DNA of 64,000 nucleotides from Leucaena leucocephala (GCA_037074615.1 JAYWLJ010000075.1:684501-748500), one strand, 5' to 3'; numbered from the stretch's first letter, positions 33,282-45,249 are shown. The notes: generated by a model not told the origin, from the sequence alone. Translations and numbers: made by a program.

Positions 33282-33959
33282 GGCTACGGCTCTGTTGGAC
33301 CCGGTCCGGCAACGAAGAAGAGAAAATAACGTAGAGAATGCAAGATCTGTGTTGCCGTTTAGAGAATGTACGGATCAGTGGTGAAGGAGGGGGTGGGGAC
33401 GATATTGCCCCTCTGGATATTACGTCTCCGGTTCCCTCGACTCACCTAACTCCTGCCAATTACGCCATTTGCCATTTGCCATTTCTTCACCCTTTCTTAC
33501 CAATCCCCATCCTCCAAGTTAAGGATAGTTGGAACTTGCTCTTGCTTTTAGCATATTCTTTTATTTTGATCGATATTTTAACCGGGTGTACTGGGTACTA
33601 TTTGTTCATGTCCTTAACATTCTTTTATTTATACTCTTGATTTATAATTAAAGTAATTAATATGACATTGTTATCCAATACATGGTTAATAAGGGAAGTA
33701 ATAAAAAATGCTGAATTTTTTAAAAAGATTAGTTATATTGTTAGCTAACTTGAAAAATGACAGTTATTTCTGAATATATTTATACTCTGTTATGTTACTG
33801 TCAAAACTTACAATAAATCTATTCAAAACACTTTTATCTCTTTTATTAAGTTTTAAATCCTCGCTAGCTCAGTATTAGGGGACTAATTATTACTATAATT
33901 CCAACTCCCACGAGTGGACTAAATATTATAGAAACTGGGAGAGGAATATCATGAGAAGG
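33282..33959 (-). promoter_or_regulatory. XRN4-like upstream region
   Basis: This is the presumed promoter and 5' leader of the minus-strand XRN4-like gene. Its first 200 bases are GC-richer than the DNA beyond. No specific element is assigned. Confidence 0.35.
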
Positions 33960-33976
33960 AAGTTTGTTAGCATTCT

Positions 33977-34164
33977 ACCAACGGGGTTGATCCGAGTGGT
34001 AAGCGGCTCGGTATCGCTTAAGCGAGGTCTCGAGTTTGAGCCTTGGCGAATGCATAAAATTTCTGTTGGGAGACTCACCCACTACAGTCAGGTACGCGAC
34101 GCGGGTCGGATCCGGATGTAGTCGGGGCAAAGCTCCGGTGAACCGGGTGGGCAATAAAAAAAAA
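33977..34164 (+). mobile_element. SINE, family A copy 3, with target-site duplication
   Basis: One of the best preserved copies, about 188 bp. The tRNA-like head has an A-box-like GTTGATCCGAGTGGTAAGCG and a B-box-like GAGTTTGAGCC. The body reads GGGAGACTCACCCACTACAG, CGCGACGCGGGTCGGATCC and GGTGAACCGGGTGGGC, then a poly-A tail. A 16-bp repeat AGTTTGTTAGCATTCT flanks it at 33961-33976 and 34165-34180. Confidence 0.95.
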
Positions 34165-34180
34165 AGTTTGTTAGCATTCT

Positions 34181-34420
34181 GCATTGTCTTTCCTCTTGGG
34201 CCAAAAAAACAAATAAAGCTTTTAGAAGTTGCCCCACAGATAACATCAGAAGGGGTAATCTTCAATTCACCTTCTAAAGAAAAATACTCAGGTCCTTAAT
34301 ATGCTCAATACACATTATTTTTTTTATTGGCCAAAAGAGTATCTGTCAACGTATCTTAATGAGAAGGGTGCTATTAACTCTACTCTTTTTAAATTAGTTG
34401 ATATTAATAACACACACATA

Positions 34421-34451
<31 letters not shown>

Positions 34452-34720
34452 TCGGATTTTAGGACTATTTGGACTAGAAAAAAGCTCAATTATAAATAGA
34501 GAGAGAGAGACCCTTTTTTATATATATAAATAAATTTATATAAATTTGACACTAGTTATTTATTAAAGTTAGAGTACAATCACAATATTCAAAGAGTACT
34601 TACAGAAAATCTACAAAATCGCCTATCAAATGAATTCTCACAACGATAGTAGAAATTGAACTCTTATTCTTATGGGATATAAACTCGATCCTTATCCTTT
34701 GTGCCAAAAGATAATCAAAT
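34181..34720. other. Intergenic DNA with microsatellites
   Basis: It contains a compound CA/GT/TA repeat at about 34411-34451 and a GA repeat at about 34500-34510. No gene is recognised. Confidence 0.5.
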
Positions 34721-34732
34721 TTTCAAATATAT

Positions 34733-34922
34733 ACTAACAGGGGTTGATCCAAGTAGTAAGCGACTCGGTATCGCTTAAGCGATGTCTCGAGTTCGAGCCT
34801 TGGCGTATGCAGAAAATCTCTATTGGGAGACTCACCCACTATAACCAGGTGCACGATGCGGGTCGAATCTAGATGTAGTCGGGCCAAAATTTCGGTGAAT
34901 TGGGTATACAACAAAAAAAATA
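34733..34922 (+). mobile_element. SINE, family A copy 4, with target-site duplication
   Basis: About 190 bp. The head is GGGGTTGATCCAAGTAGTAA and the B box GAGTTCGAGCC. The A-tail ends at the right. It is flanked by a 12-bp repeat TTTCAAATATAT at 34721-34732 and 34923-34934. It is more diverged than copy 3. Confidence 0.9.
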
Positions 34923-35034
34923 TTTCAAATATATTCATGTAGATCCATCAGGTTTAGCCCAAATTACCGGTTTATTCAAGACGGGGAGTTTGGGTAGGGT
35001 TGGTTGGGATTGATTTTTGAACTTTTTTTTTATA

Positions 35035-35230
35035 AGAAAAATTAAAAAAAAAAACGGTTTAGCTCAGTCACGATCTAAAAGTAAGATAAAATTTTTCTTT
35101 ATTCTAAGCGATACTAATGTCGGATAGGATTAGATGTCTATTACCTTCTAATATAAATCTAAATACTTAAAAACTAAGATGCTTCTCTAAATGTTATAAT
35201 TAAAATTATAATAAAATAATATTTTTTAAT
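35035..35230 (-). mobile_element. Repeat family B copy 6
   Basis: An AT-decayed reverse copy: CACGATCTAAAAGTAAGATA, CTAAGCGATACTAATGTCGG, then AACTAAGATGCTTCTCTAAA. Ends are approximate. Confidence 0.6.
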
Positions 35231-35837
35231 ACGCTCAGGATCAAACAACAAAGTGGTTTGATTTTTTTTTATACTAAAGAGGGCTAACGCCTAAAAATAA
35301 AAAAGTTTTAAGCTACTGAGGAATTTAAACCTAAACTCTCTAAAGTCATTAATTGACACGTCTATATTAGACATATTTTAAACATAACAGATCTTGATAG
35401 ACTTTCCTTTACAAGAGCATGTACCACTTAGTTTATTTCTCGCAGTATAAACTGTAGTCTCAACTCCTACTGTTTGTTTAGAAATGCCATAATTTTCTCA
35501 GTTAATAAGCTGCCTCTTCGCATGACATTATTTTTCTCTAATATATCAATAAAGTATCTGGCATCTGATTTAAGAATAATTTTTTTAAATTTTTTATCCT
35601 ATATAATTTGGAGTCTTTTAAAAGTAGTAAAGTGGTTTGATTTTTGAACACGGCCCAGAAGACGACGAAGATCTCCGAGAGTTTCGTCTGTTTGGAAGCC
35701 TGGATGCGTTGACGGCCTTTTTGTTTGAGGCGTCGCATTTTAGTTTAGAAAAACAATGTTACTTAGCAGAAGACGAATGTGGGAGTAGTTCAAAAATATA
35801 TATATATATTTGGCCGCAGGTCATATCATAAGTAATT
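35231..35837. other. Intergenic, nothing recognised
   Basis: AT-rich sequence with no recognised gene. A short GC-richer patch lies at about 35640-35740. Confidence 0.4.
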
Positions 35838-36062
35838 AGTTAAAATATGTTTGATTTTTAAAAATATTATTTTATCATAATTCTAATTATAACGTTTAAA
35901 AATATATCTTAACTCTTATATATTTAGATTTACGTTTAAAGATAATTGATGACTCGTCTTATCCGATATTGATATCGTTTAAGAGAAAGAGATATTTTAC
36001 TATACTTTTAGATCATTAATAAACATACTTTTTTTTAAATATTTTTATGATACAAAAATTTC
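35838..36062 (+). mobile_element. Repeat family B copy 7
   Basis: A decayed forward copy: TATTATTTTATCATAATTCT, TCTTAACTCTTATATATTTA, GACTCGTCTTATCCGATATT, then TTTTAGATCATTAATAAACA. Confidence 0.6.
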
Positions 36063-37474
36063 TTTAGACGCATTATTAATATGGAGGGACGCCGCAAAAA
36101 TATCATCAAATGATAATTATGAAGACATAATAAATATTTTTCACAAATATTTTTAAAACCGTTCATAATACGGAGTGACGTCGCGTCTATTGAACAAGTG
36201 CTGTGTTTTTAAAGTGAAACAGAATCTTGTGTTTCTTTTTCTTTTTTTCGGGGTTTAAACGCCGTTAGTTTTGTTGTTTTATGAGCTGAGTGTTTGACAG
36301 TCCCTTCGTAACAGAGGATTTAAATCCAAAATAAATTACATATTTATTAAATATTTGGATAAATATCTTAAAACATCATTTCGTATCATGTTCCCAGCAT
36401 ATTTACAAGACACATCAACGTAAATATGACTATTTTTTATACAGTTGAGTAGCCTATAATCTATATTCTTCTGTTAAATACAGCTGAGTATCATATTATC
36501 AACATGTAATGTTGATGAAAGGGAAAATCTCCAGAAAAAAGTATATATAAAATCCTATCCAAACATGCTTATATTTATAAATCTCAAATTTAGATTTTAA
36601 ATACTATAACTATAAGATAAATGTCAGGATTTAAATTGAGATTCTAAAGATCATAACCAGATCACTAAAATTCCCTTTGTTTATTTAAAATAAAGTCAAC
36701 TTATTTGATGTTTATAGGTATTTTGATAATTTGATTCTAAATTTTAAAATTTTAATTTAGGTCTTAACACTTCTATTACATTTATCATATTTAAAGTCTT
36801 AATTTAAAATTTATTAATTTTTAGAGTATTTTTTAAGAATTTTTCCTTCACATAAAGCCTTTTTTAAATTATAAAATAAAACGTTTAGTGGAGTATTTTG
36901 GAATTTGGCCTTTTGACAATCAGGGGGCGGTGGAACCGTGATGCAGGACCTCTTTCAGCGTCTTTTTGAGATGGTTTTTCTTACCTGTTAAGTTTCTAAG
37001 AAAAAAAATACGACTTTTTGTCATCGCTGAGTGCTAGATATAGCTTTTTCCACCTAATTTAAAGACAATAGGTAACTTTAAAAATAAAACTACTTTAAAG
37101 TGCTTATAAAAAAGCTACTTTGTCATTGTAAGAGATAAAATAAAATGATAGAAGAAAGAGACCTTAAGACAAAAAAAAATACTTTTTAATAATCATATAA
37201 ATAAACTCGCGCTGTAAAAGTCAATTTTTTTTTTTTAATTTCCAAACATAAATAAAATAAAAGTCACCTATTGTCAACACTATTCTAAACAGGGCCGACA
37301 CGTTTGGTTTCACACGCTAAAAGGTAAAAATTGTCATGTTTGGCAAAGTCTGGAAAAGAAACAAGCACACGAGACACCGCCCATTCGAAAAATATACAGA
37401 CATTGTATTTTTGTGTGAAATCGAAATCTAACAATCCTCGTAAGTTTTAATTAATAAAAGGGTAATAAAATATA
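36063..37474. other. AT-rich intergenic DNA
   Basis: No gene or classified repeat is recognised in about 1.4 kb. Confidence 0.45.
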
Positions 37475-37680
37475 TGATTATTATAGTATATTTAAATTAT
37501 GAAAAATATTATTTTATTATAATTTTAGTCGTGATATTTATAAAAATATTATGACTCTTTAGTGTTTAAGTTTATACTTGAGGGTAATAGACGATTTATA
37601 TATTAGTATTATCTAAGATAAATATATATTTTATTTTGCCCTTATATCACTAGTAAGTTTAACTTATTAAAAAAAAAATA
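37475..37680 (+). mobile_element. Repeat family B copy 8
   Basis: A decayed forward copy: TATTATTTTATTATAATTTT, AGTCGTGATATTTATAAAAA, AGTTTATACTTGAGGGTAAT and an A-run at the end. Confidence 0.6.
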
Positions 37681-38104
37681 CCCAAACAAAAATATGAGAT
37701 GAATTGTATTTTGAATAATATATTTTATGTGTTTTACACTAATTGAACGATAATCTAAAATAAACTAAATAATGAAGTGATATAAGTCTACTTATTTAAA
37801 TACCCTTAAAAATTTCATTAAACCATGTGAGGTTAGAGTGGCTCGCCATTTATGTGAGGCTCGGCGTAAATTGCGGACTTACAAAGGACGGGATTGCTGC
37901 GATTTCTTATTTCTAAAATCACGACGATGATAAGTAAGCTTTTTTGGCATATTATAACAATGAGCCGCTGCTCGCAATATGTGGCCGTGAATGAAAGAGT
38001 TGCAGGTCATCTCTAAAATAGAGGAGCCAAAATGGGCCTGAGCTGTCCGGAACATGGGGTAAGGTGTTTGGTTTAGTATTCTGTCTCTTCTATACGAAAA
38101 TAAA
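37681..38104. other. Intergenic, nothing recognised
   Basis: Moderately AT-rich with no recognised gene. A 76-codon minus-strand frame at 37879-38109 has no family resemblance. Confidence 0.4.
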
Positions 38105-38106
38105 AA

Positions 38107-38290
38107 CACGGGTTAGTCCGAGTGGTAAGCGGCTCGGTATCGTTTAAGCGAGGTCTCGAGTTCGAGCCTTGGCGAATGCAGAAAATCCCCGTTAGGAGAC
38201 TCACCCACCATAGCCAGGTGCGCGACGCGGGTCGGATCCGGATGTAGTCGGGGCAAAGCTCTGGTGAACCGGGTTGGCAACAAAAAAAAA
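38107..38290 (+). mobile_element. SINE, family A copy 5 (first of a tandem triplet)
   Basis: Close to the family consensus: GGGTTAGTCCGAGTGGTAAG, GTCTCGAGTTCGAGCCTTGG, GGTGCGCGACGCGGGTCGGA and GGTGAACCGGGTTGGCAAC, then A9. Its tail runs directly into the head of copy 6. Confidence 0.9.
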
Positions 38291-38480
38291 ACTAACGGGA
38301 TTAATTCGAGTAATAAACGGTTCGATATCGTTTAAGCGAGATCTCGAGTTCGAGTCTTGGCGTACGCAGAAAATTCCCGTTGGGAGACTCACCCACCATA
38401 GTCAGGTGTGCGACGCGGGTCAAATCCGGATATAGTCGGGGCAAAGTTCCGGTGAATCGGGTGGGCAACAAAAAAAAAAA
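38291..38480 (+). mobile_element. SINE, family A copy 6 (middle of the triplet)
   Basis: The head ACTAACGGGATTAATTCGAG begins right after the A-tail of copy 5. The B box GAGTTCGAGTC is clear and the copy ends GGGTGGGCAAC plus an A-run. Divergence is intermediate, with several C-to-T and G-to-A changes. Confidence 0.9.
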
Positions 38481-38494
38481 CAATTCAGTCCCCA

Positions 38495-38680
38495 ACTAAC
38501 AGGATTAGTCTAAGTAATAAACGATTCGATATAGCTTAAACGAAGTCTCAAGTTTAAATATTAGCGTATGCAAAAAATTCCCGTTAGGAGACTAATTTAC
38601 CATAGTCAGGTGCGTGATGCTGGTCGGATCTGAATATGGTTGGAGTAAAATTCTGATAAATTAGGTAGAAAGAAAAAAAA
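38495..38680 (+). mobile_element. SINE, family A copy 7 (last of the triplet)
   Basis: The most decayed of the three (AGTTTAAATATTAGCG where the B box should be). It has its own 10-bp target duplication TCAGTCCCCA at 38485-38494 and 38681-38690, so it is an independent insertion rather than a product of local tandem duplication. Confidence 0.85.
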
Positions 38681-38690
38681 TCAGTCCCCA

Positions 38691-39464
38691 TTGTTCGTTT
38701 CAGTTTTTAATTTGATGTGAGCCTCATGTATAAATGAAAGTATATTGGGAGAACTAAGGAAGAGTCTTCCGTATAAAATTTTATTGATAAAACTAACCTA
38801 AATTAAAATATAAATATTTTATATATATATTAAATTTATAAGTTAAAATATATACAATTTTATTAAATTTTAAGTGTGCTGTGTAACGTTATCATGACTT
38901 TTATAAGTTTTAAATGAAGACCTTAAAATTTTATATTCTCACAATCAATTTTCTTGCTGTTAAAATTGTAGTCTGTCCTATCTCGCTTATTTTTAAATTG
39001 GGTAATATACCTTGTCATTATAATAAATGACACTTGGATTGACTACATGGAGTATTTCAAATATTTTGTTAATATTTTTGCAGTGTAAATAGCAAGCCAT
39101 ACTCAAAGATCTATACTTGAAAATAATAAAACGAGTTTGAAAGTAAATTCCAACTACTCATCAACGAGGATGTAAAAGGCGAGATTTATTTTGGCATTGC
39201 CATATTAGTGTGTACGTTTTAATTCCTTACATACAACTTGCTTGATTTTGTACTTTATTTATTATTTTTTTTAATATCGATGATGGGATTTAAATATGAA
39301 TAAAATAGGTATAAATAGATATTAATTAAACATTAAAAAGTCTTAATTTTCATTGCACGTGATGCAGCCTTGGTATTTTTAATTTCATCAAAAGGGGATG
39401 GTTTGACTTTTTCCTCTCAGATCCAAAAGGACAGGATGATCACTAGCTTTTAATATTAAACAAA
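38691..39464. other. AT-rich intergenic DNA
   Basis: No gene or repeat is recognised between the SINE triplet and the hAT element. Confidence 0.4.
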
Positions 39465-40148
39465 ATACTAACTAGGCCTGAGCAAAGTGCCCGCTACCCG
39501 GTGCACCCGCCCGGACCCGTAGTCAATTTGCCCGGTTTGAACTCGCCCAAATTAAGCCCGTAACTGGCGGGCTTAAATGGGCGGGCTACATGCATTATAC
39601 GGGCGGGGCACGGGCACACCCTCGGGCTGCCCGTGCCCGCCCGTATATGTATATACATTTTTTTTATATTTTTTTTTATATTCCTTTTCCTTTACACTAC
39701 ATTATTTTCTTATTCCTTTTCCTTTCTCAGTTCCTCCTGCCGCATTCAGTATTGACTCCAGTCTCCATAAGCCCTAATTCTGCCTTTCACTCTTTCAGCG
39801 TTAGCAGCGGCTGCAGTACCCATTTGGTTTGGCGATTCCTTCCTCCACAGCGACAGCGGCTGCAGCCTTGAGCCTCCAGCTCCACCTGAGCTTCATTTCA
39901 TCCTGTTCGAACAGAGCGAGCCAAACGATCGGAGCTCACACAGGCAGTCGGCAGTTAGTCAGTAGTCGCCGTTGGGAGCAAGCAAGAAGCAGCGGCAAGA
40001 AGGGCCTCCACTTGTTACCGTGGTCGCTCGCTCTCGGGTCTCCTCGGTGTCGCTCTCGGGTCTCCTCGGTGTCGCTCTCGGGTCTCCTCGGCGTAGCTCT
40101 CGGCTTTCCTCAGCGTCGCTCTCGGCTTTCCTCGGCGTCGCTCTCAGT

Positions 40149-40232
40149 GCTCTTGCCGCCACACCCTCTGTGTCTCTTGTAAGTTTTCCTGCTCTTGCCG
40201 CCACACCCTCTGTGTCTCTTGTAAGTTTTCCT
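40149..40232 (+). repeat. 42-bp tandem duplication with a splice donor in each copy
   Basis: Two identical units (40149-40190 and 40191-40232), each containing the donor-like CTCTTGTAAGTTTTCC. A partial third unit follows to about 40243. They lie in the hAT element's transposase leader, upstream of a probable leader intron ending at the acceptor near 40872. Confidence 0.85.
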
Positions 40233-40506
40233 GCTCTTGCCGCGACGTCGACCCCATGGGAGGGAGACCGAAAAAGCTTCGTTGAGCTTTGACGGCGAAG
40301 GAACTCCTCTGTCATATGGAAAAGCTTTCCCCTCTCTCTGTATAAAATGCTGGCTCTGTTGGAATTGCTTAGCTTGGAGATCCGAACTTTTCTTGATTTG
40401 GAATTGCGTCGTCACCAACAACAAAAACATTGATTTGGAATTTCTTGATAGTGTCATTGATGTTATATCTGTTGTTCCTTGCTTTATCGATTAGTATTGT
40501 TGGAAT

Positions 40507-40862
40507 TGCTGTTGGAATTGCTCAGTTAGTATTTTGGTCATCGGGCAGTGATTTGTTTAAGTGAACTCTGTTGCTGTTGGAATTGCTCAGTTAGTATTTT
40601 GGTCTACTATTGCTTCTGAATTGCTGTCGGTTGTAACAACATTAGGAGGTATATTTCTGTATTGCTTCTGTCTGTTTAACAAGATTATAGATATCTTTCT
40701 GTATTGCTTCTGTATCTTTTAATTTGGCATGCTGTATTGTTTCTGTTTCTGCCTGGTTTCACTTGACATTATGTATTACTTCTGTTTCTGTCTGGTTTCA
40801 CTTGAAATTATGTATTGCTTCTGTTTCTGTATGTTTTAATTTGAATCTGTCTGTATTGCTAC
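40507..40862 (+). repeat. Tandem duplications in the hAT leader intron
   Basis: A segment of about 64 bp carrying GTTGGAATTGCTCAGTTAGT is duplicated at about 40507-40603. A unit of about 39 bp with TTTCTGCCTGGTTTCACTTG and ATTATGTATT is repeated two to three times at about 40732-40862. No coding meaning is evident. Confidence 0.7.
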
Positions 40863-40880
40863 TTTTGAGCAGGAAGGAAA

Positions 40881-43227
40881 ATGAGCTCGGAACAATCTCC
40901 AATCACAACAATGGAAGACGCTATTGAAGAGGTTAATGAAACTGAAACTGAAGGTACTGCCACCTCACCAAATAAGGAAGGGAAAGGTCAAGCACAAGCA
41001 AAGAAAAGAAGGAGGCAAACATCTGACGCATGGAAACATTTTACTAGGATGCCATTAAGTGAAACTAAAGGTAAACATCGGGCAAAGTGCAACTATTGTG
41101 GGGTAGATTACGCAAGTCATCCAACTTTGCATGGGACAAACCAACTTTGGCGACATTTGGCAAGGTGCCCACAAAATCCAAATAAAGCAAACAGTCAGGC
41201 ACAGAGTTTTTTCTCTAGTTCTGGTCAAACGCACGTATTTAGTCAAGAGCGATGCAGAAAAGCACTTGCAAGATTCATCATTAAGGATGAGATGGCTTTT
41301 AAGACTGTGGAAGGGGAGGGTTTTCAAGAATTATTGCAAGAGCTTCAACCTAGATTTCAAATCCCCTCACGATGGACAGTTGCTAGGGATTGCTACAAGT
41401 TGTATGTTGAAGAAGCAAAATGCTTGAGAAAGTATTTTAAACTATCTAAAGTTCGTGTCTCCCTTACTACAGATTGTTGGACTTCAGTTCAGAACTCAAA
41501 CTATATGTGCTTGACTGCTCATTGGATTGATGACGATTGGACTTTGCAGAAAAGAATTTTGAATTTTTGTGTCACTGAGAACCACAAAGGGGATACGATT
41601 GGCAAGCAAATTGATGATTGTTTGTTGAAGTGGCGCATTGACAAAGTCTTTACTATTACGGTTGACAATGCTTCTTCCAATGATACTGCAGTTGCTTGTT
41701 TGAGAAAGTGCTTAAGGAGTTGGAATGGTCTAGTTCTTGATGGAGAGTTCTTGCAAATGCGGTGTGCTGCTCACATACTAAATTTAGTTGTTTCTGAAGG
41801 ATTAAAAGAGATGAACAAGTCCATTGAGCTCATTCGGCATGCGATTAAATTTGTTAGATCATCTCCAGGAAGACAACGCATATTTAAAGAGTTGGTGAAA
41901 AAAGAGAGAATTGATTCGAAGAGCCTATTATGTTTGGATTGTCCTACTAGGTGGAATTCGACATACCTTATGTTGGACAGTGCAATTAAGTTCATCAAGG
42001 TCTTCACTAGGATGGAGGAATAAGATGCAGATTATAAGGATTATTTCAGGAAGCAAGTTAAATTTGATTCAAGGCAACATGATGATTGGGGTTGGGGTGT
42101 TGATGTTGATGATACTGATGCTGATGCTGATGCCATTAATACAGCTACTGTCCTTGTAGTGCAACCTCCTACTGCATATGATTGGAGTGTTGCGAAGGAG
42201 TTTCTTGTGTTTTTGAAGTTGTTCTACTCCATGACCCTAAAATTTTCTGGGTCAAATTATGTGACGACTAATGATTGTTTTCAGCATATAGTCGCCATTC
42301 AATCAAACATTTCCACAAGTATAGCTAGTTCCTATTCTCTGTTGGGTGACATGGCTAGAAGGATGCTAACCAAGTATGATAAGTATTGGGGGAATTTAGA
42401 GAAATTGAATCCACTTCTGGTTGTTGCAGTGATACTAGACCCTCGATACAAGCTCACATATGTCAAAGTTGCTTTTGAAACAATTTTCCCTGATCTGACA
42501 AAGCGTGAAGCAAAGTTGAAGCAGATTATGGATGTCTTGTATCGATTGCAGGATCAGTATGCAAGTAATTTTAATCTTTCTAACAAGGAAGCCTCTACAT
42601 CTCAGTCTGAGCCATTATTAGAGCAAATCGATGCCAATGCTTGTAGGGGGAATGTGATAGTTCCAGATGTTGACCTTGGAATGTCGTTATCTGCCATTGA
42701 TCATACTTTTAAGAAGTTTTTAGCTAATGCCAAGATTGTGACTAAAAGGGTTGAACAACTTTCAGAGGTGGATGAATATCTTCAAGCTGATTTACTTGAC
42801 TATTTTGAATCAAAATTTGACCTTCTGGCATGGTGGAAAGTGCATTCTTCTAAGTATAAAGTTCTAAGTCTGATCGCCCGCGATTTATTGGCTGCTCCAG
42901 TCTCTACAGTGTCTTCTGAATCAGCTTTTAGTACTGGAGGTCGAGTCATCGATGCTTTTAGGAGCTCTTTATCCTCAAGCATGGCCGAGGGACTCATATG
43001 TGCTCAAAATTGGCTACGAATGACTCCCCCTAAATTGCAGGAGTTTGATGTTGATAATTTTGAGCAGTCAACAAGTCTTGTTGCAGGTAATTTCAATAGT
43101 ATTTTAAACTTTTATTGTTCCATTTTTTTAATTGTAGACTAATATACTTTTTAAAATTTGTTTTGTAGAGATAGAGGCAGCTCCGTCTACTACCATCACA
43201 AGTGAATCTGATGAAGATGATGCATGA
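40881..43227 (+). pseudogene. hAT (Ac-like, BED zinc finger) transposase with one stop codon
   Basis: Two coding exons, 40881-43086 and 43169-43227, joined GT-AG, span 755 codons including the final stop. One in-frame TAA at 42021-42023 (codon 381) interrupts an otherwise continuous frame. A BED zinc finger is near residues 52-96 (AWKHFTRMP, CNYCGVDY, QLWRHLARCP). The RNase H-like core has DCWTS and VDNASSND, probable sites of the catalytic Asp residues. The hAT dimerisation region near the C-terminus includes DLLAAPVSTVSSESAFSTGG and MAEGLICAQNWLR. The protein would bind the element ends and excise it by cut and paste. The start follows a leader intron acceptor (GAGCAG near 40872). Whether the stop blocks activity depends on readthrough or a sequence error; translation could in principle yield an N-terminal fragment of 380 residues. 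Confidence 0.9.
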
Positions 43228-43596
43228 TCATAGTTCAATTAAGAATAATTATATTTTGTGTGCATTGTGGACTGTGTGGTTACAAATTTGTATTTATGAT
43301 TATGTTTTCTTTTAAGATTTTATGATGAACAATTATATCATTTGTGCACTGTTGTTTTATTCTGATTGTTATTAGAACTTTAATTAGTTTAAATAGGAAA
43401 AATTTTCACTTTTCGTAAACGGGCTGCCCATGCCCATTTGAGCCCAAACGGGCTCAGCCCAACCCGTTTATTACGGGCTTAAACGGGCTGAGGTACGGGC
43501 ATGGGCTAACCCGTGCCCATTTAACCTTTCACAGGCGGGCTACGGGCTGACCATCGGGCCAGCCCAGCCCGCCCGTTGCACACCCCTAATACTAAC

Positions 43597-44754
43597 CCTA
43601 TATTTAAATAGAAAGAAAATTATAGATTAATGAATGCCAAGAGAGAGGACTTTTAAAAATAATAATTTTTTTTATTATTTTAAAAAAATTGCTATCATAA
43701 TACTCATTCCCCTCGAGTATAAAAGTAAAGAAGGACAACGTAATGATATCGATGTCCTATCCAAGTTACACGTTTTATATATTCTTTTGCCAACTGTCCA
43801 GGATCGTTTATGGATTTTATTCTATATTTTTAACGTTATATTGATAAAATTTATTTTGATGTCAACACTCCGATAATTCGATTAAATAAAGTGTAAAAAA
43901 AAGAAGAAGCTATATCATTGCATTGATATTAATAAAAAAATTATTCATAGAAACAAATCGAACAATCAATATATGTTATAAAAATATAATTTACAATATT
44001 GTTTTTAATCTGTTCATATTATTTTTATTGTCAAGCCTTTGTCTCATTATTAATTTTAAAAAAATTAAACTATAGAAAACTGTTATGAATTTTAGATCAC
44101 ATATAAATAACCCCTAATTTTTTATCAATGTATGGATAATCTTCTAAATTTCAATCTTTAAGGGTTAATGCGTAAATATAAGAATTTGTGTCTGTGATAA
44201 ACTTTTAAAGAGTATGGAAAGTAAGGAAATACTCATATACTACTCTTTTAAAGTATCACCATTTACACTCTCACAAAGTAAAATGCACCGTTTTGGATCA
44301 ATTGACATAGAAATCAGTAATTAAAAATATCTCTACATTCTGAGTGACAACACGTGGAGGCCTATCGATGGGCAGAATATAGCTTGCCACCCAATAAATA
44401 GATCTGTGCAATTTTTAGAAGCAAAATTACTGCAATTAAATAAAAAAAGTGAGAGTGGATTATAGGAATTTTATATTTATAAGACACAGTGATAATGATT
44501 CCAATTGGATGTCTGATTTCTTCCAGGGATTTAAAAGGGAGGAAAGGAAAAAAAATTAAAAAGGAATTTATAGAAATTAGAGAAATGAGATTAAAATTTT
44601 TTAATTATTTTTTTTCTTTTTTATTATATATCTTTTTCTATTAAAATTTTACAACTCTATTTTTTTATTTTTTTAAATTTAACTTATAAAATTTTTTTCT
44701 TCCCTCCTTTCTAAATCCTTAAGAACAAGGGGTAACATGTAACAGTCTTTTATA
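43597..44754. other. AT-rich intergenic DNA
   Basis: No recognised gene. An 80-codon frame at 43634-43876 is low-complexity hydrophobic and is not called. Confidence 0.4.
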
Positions 44755-45130
44755 AAAATAGGACTAGAAATAGAATTGGGAGTAAAAATAAAATTAAACT
44801 AAAAATAAATTTTAAAATTTTATTTAATATAATAAAAATAAATATGAAATTAATATATATTTTTTTATGACTTGGAGTAAAATTATCTATTTTTTTAAAA
44901 AAATTTAAAAAAAGATAAAGTTATTAAAAAATTTATAACTTAGGATAAAATAATTTTAAATATTTTATTTATATTTTTATCATACTATTTTTTAATTTTT
45001 TTATAAAACTAAAATAGGTAAAAATATTAAAATAAAAATAAAAATAATTTCTATTATACTAAATAAAAAAAATAAAAATTTTTACTTCTATTTTTATACC
45101 TTACTTTAACCTACCAAACATACCACGTAA
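44755..45130. repeat. AT-rich repeat, copy 1
   Basis: It shares AAAATAAATATGAAATTAAT, TTAGGATAAAATAATTT-type and right-end TACCTTACTTTAACCTACC-type sequence with the region 51545-51930. The reverse complement of its right end begins GGTATGTTTGGTAGG, typical of small DNA elements. Ends are approximate. Confidence 0.5.
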
Positions 45131-45249
45131 GTTTAATTAAAAATCGCTTCCCCCATGTCATTTTCTCACCAAACGCAGGGGGGCGAGCATATCAAAGAGC
45201 CCATATTCGACTTTGTAATTGTTTTTTTTTCCTGATGCACTTCGACTTT

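Larger units (their letters stand above)
39473..43588 (+). mobile_element. Full-length hAT transposon (4,116 bp)
   Basis: A perfect 8-bp target duplication ATACTAAC lies at 39465-39472 and 43589-43596, the hallmark of hAT elements. The terminal inverted repeats are imperfect: TAGGCCTGAGCAAAGTGCCC at the left and, as reverse complement of the right end, TAGGGGTGTGCAACGGGCGG. Both subterminal regions (about 39480-39650 and 43420-43580) are dense in GGGC, GCCCG and CGGGCT words, likely transposase-binding sites. One transposase gene is inside, with a single in-frame stop. The intact ends and perfect duplication suggest recent insertion. Confidence 0.95.

Noticed and set aside
33977..34050. tRNA gene
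   Set aside because: The A- and B-box-like sequence belongs to the head of a dispersed SINE with poly-A tail and target duplication; it is not a standalone tRNA.
39959..40457. Genes in the hAT leader
   Set aside because: Frames on both strands at 39829-40494 are translations of short tandem duplications, with no domain and no relation to known hAT proteins.
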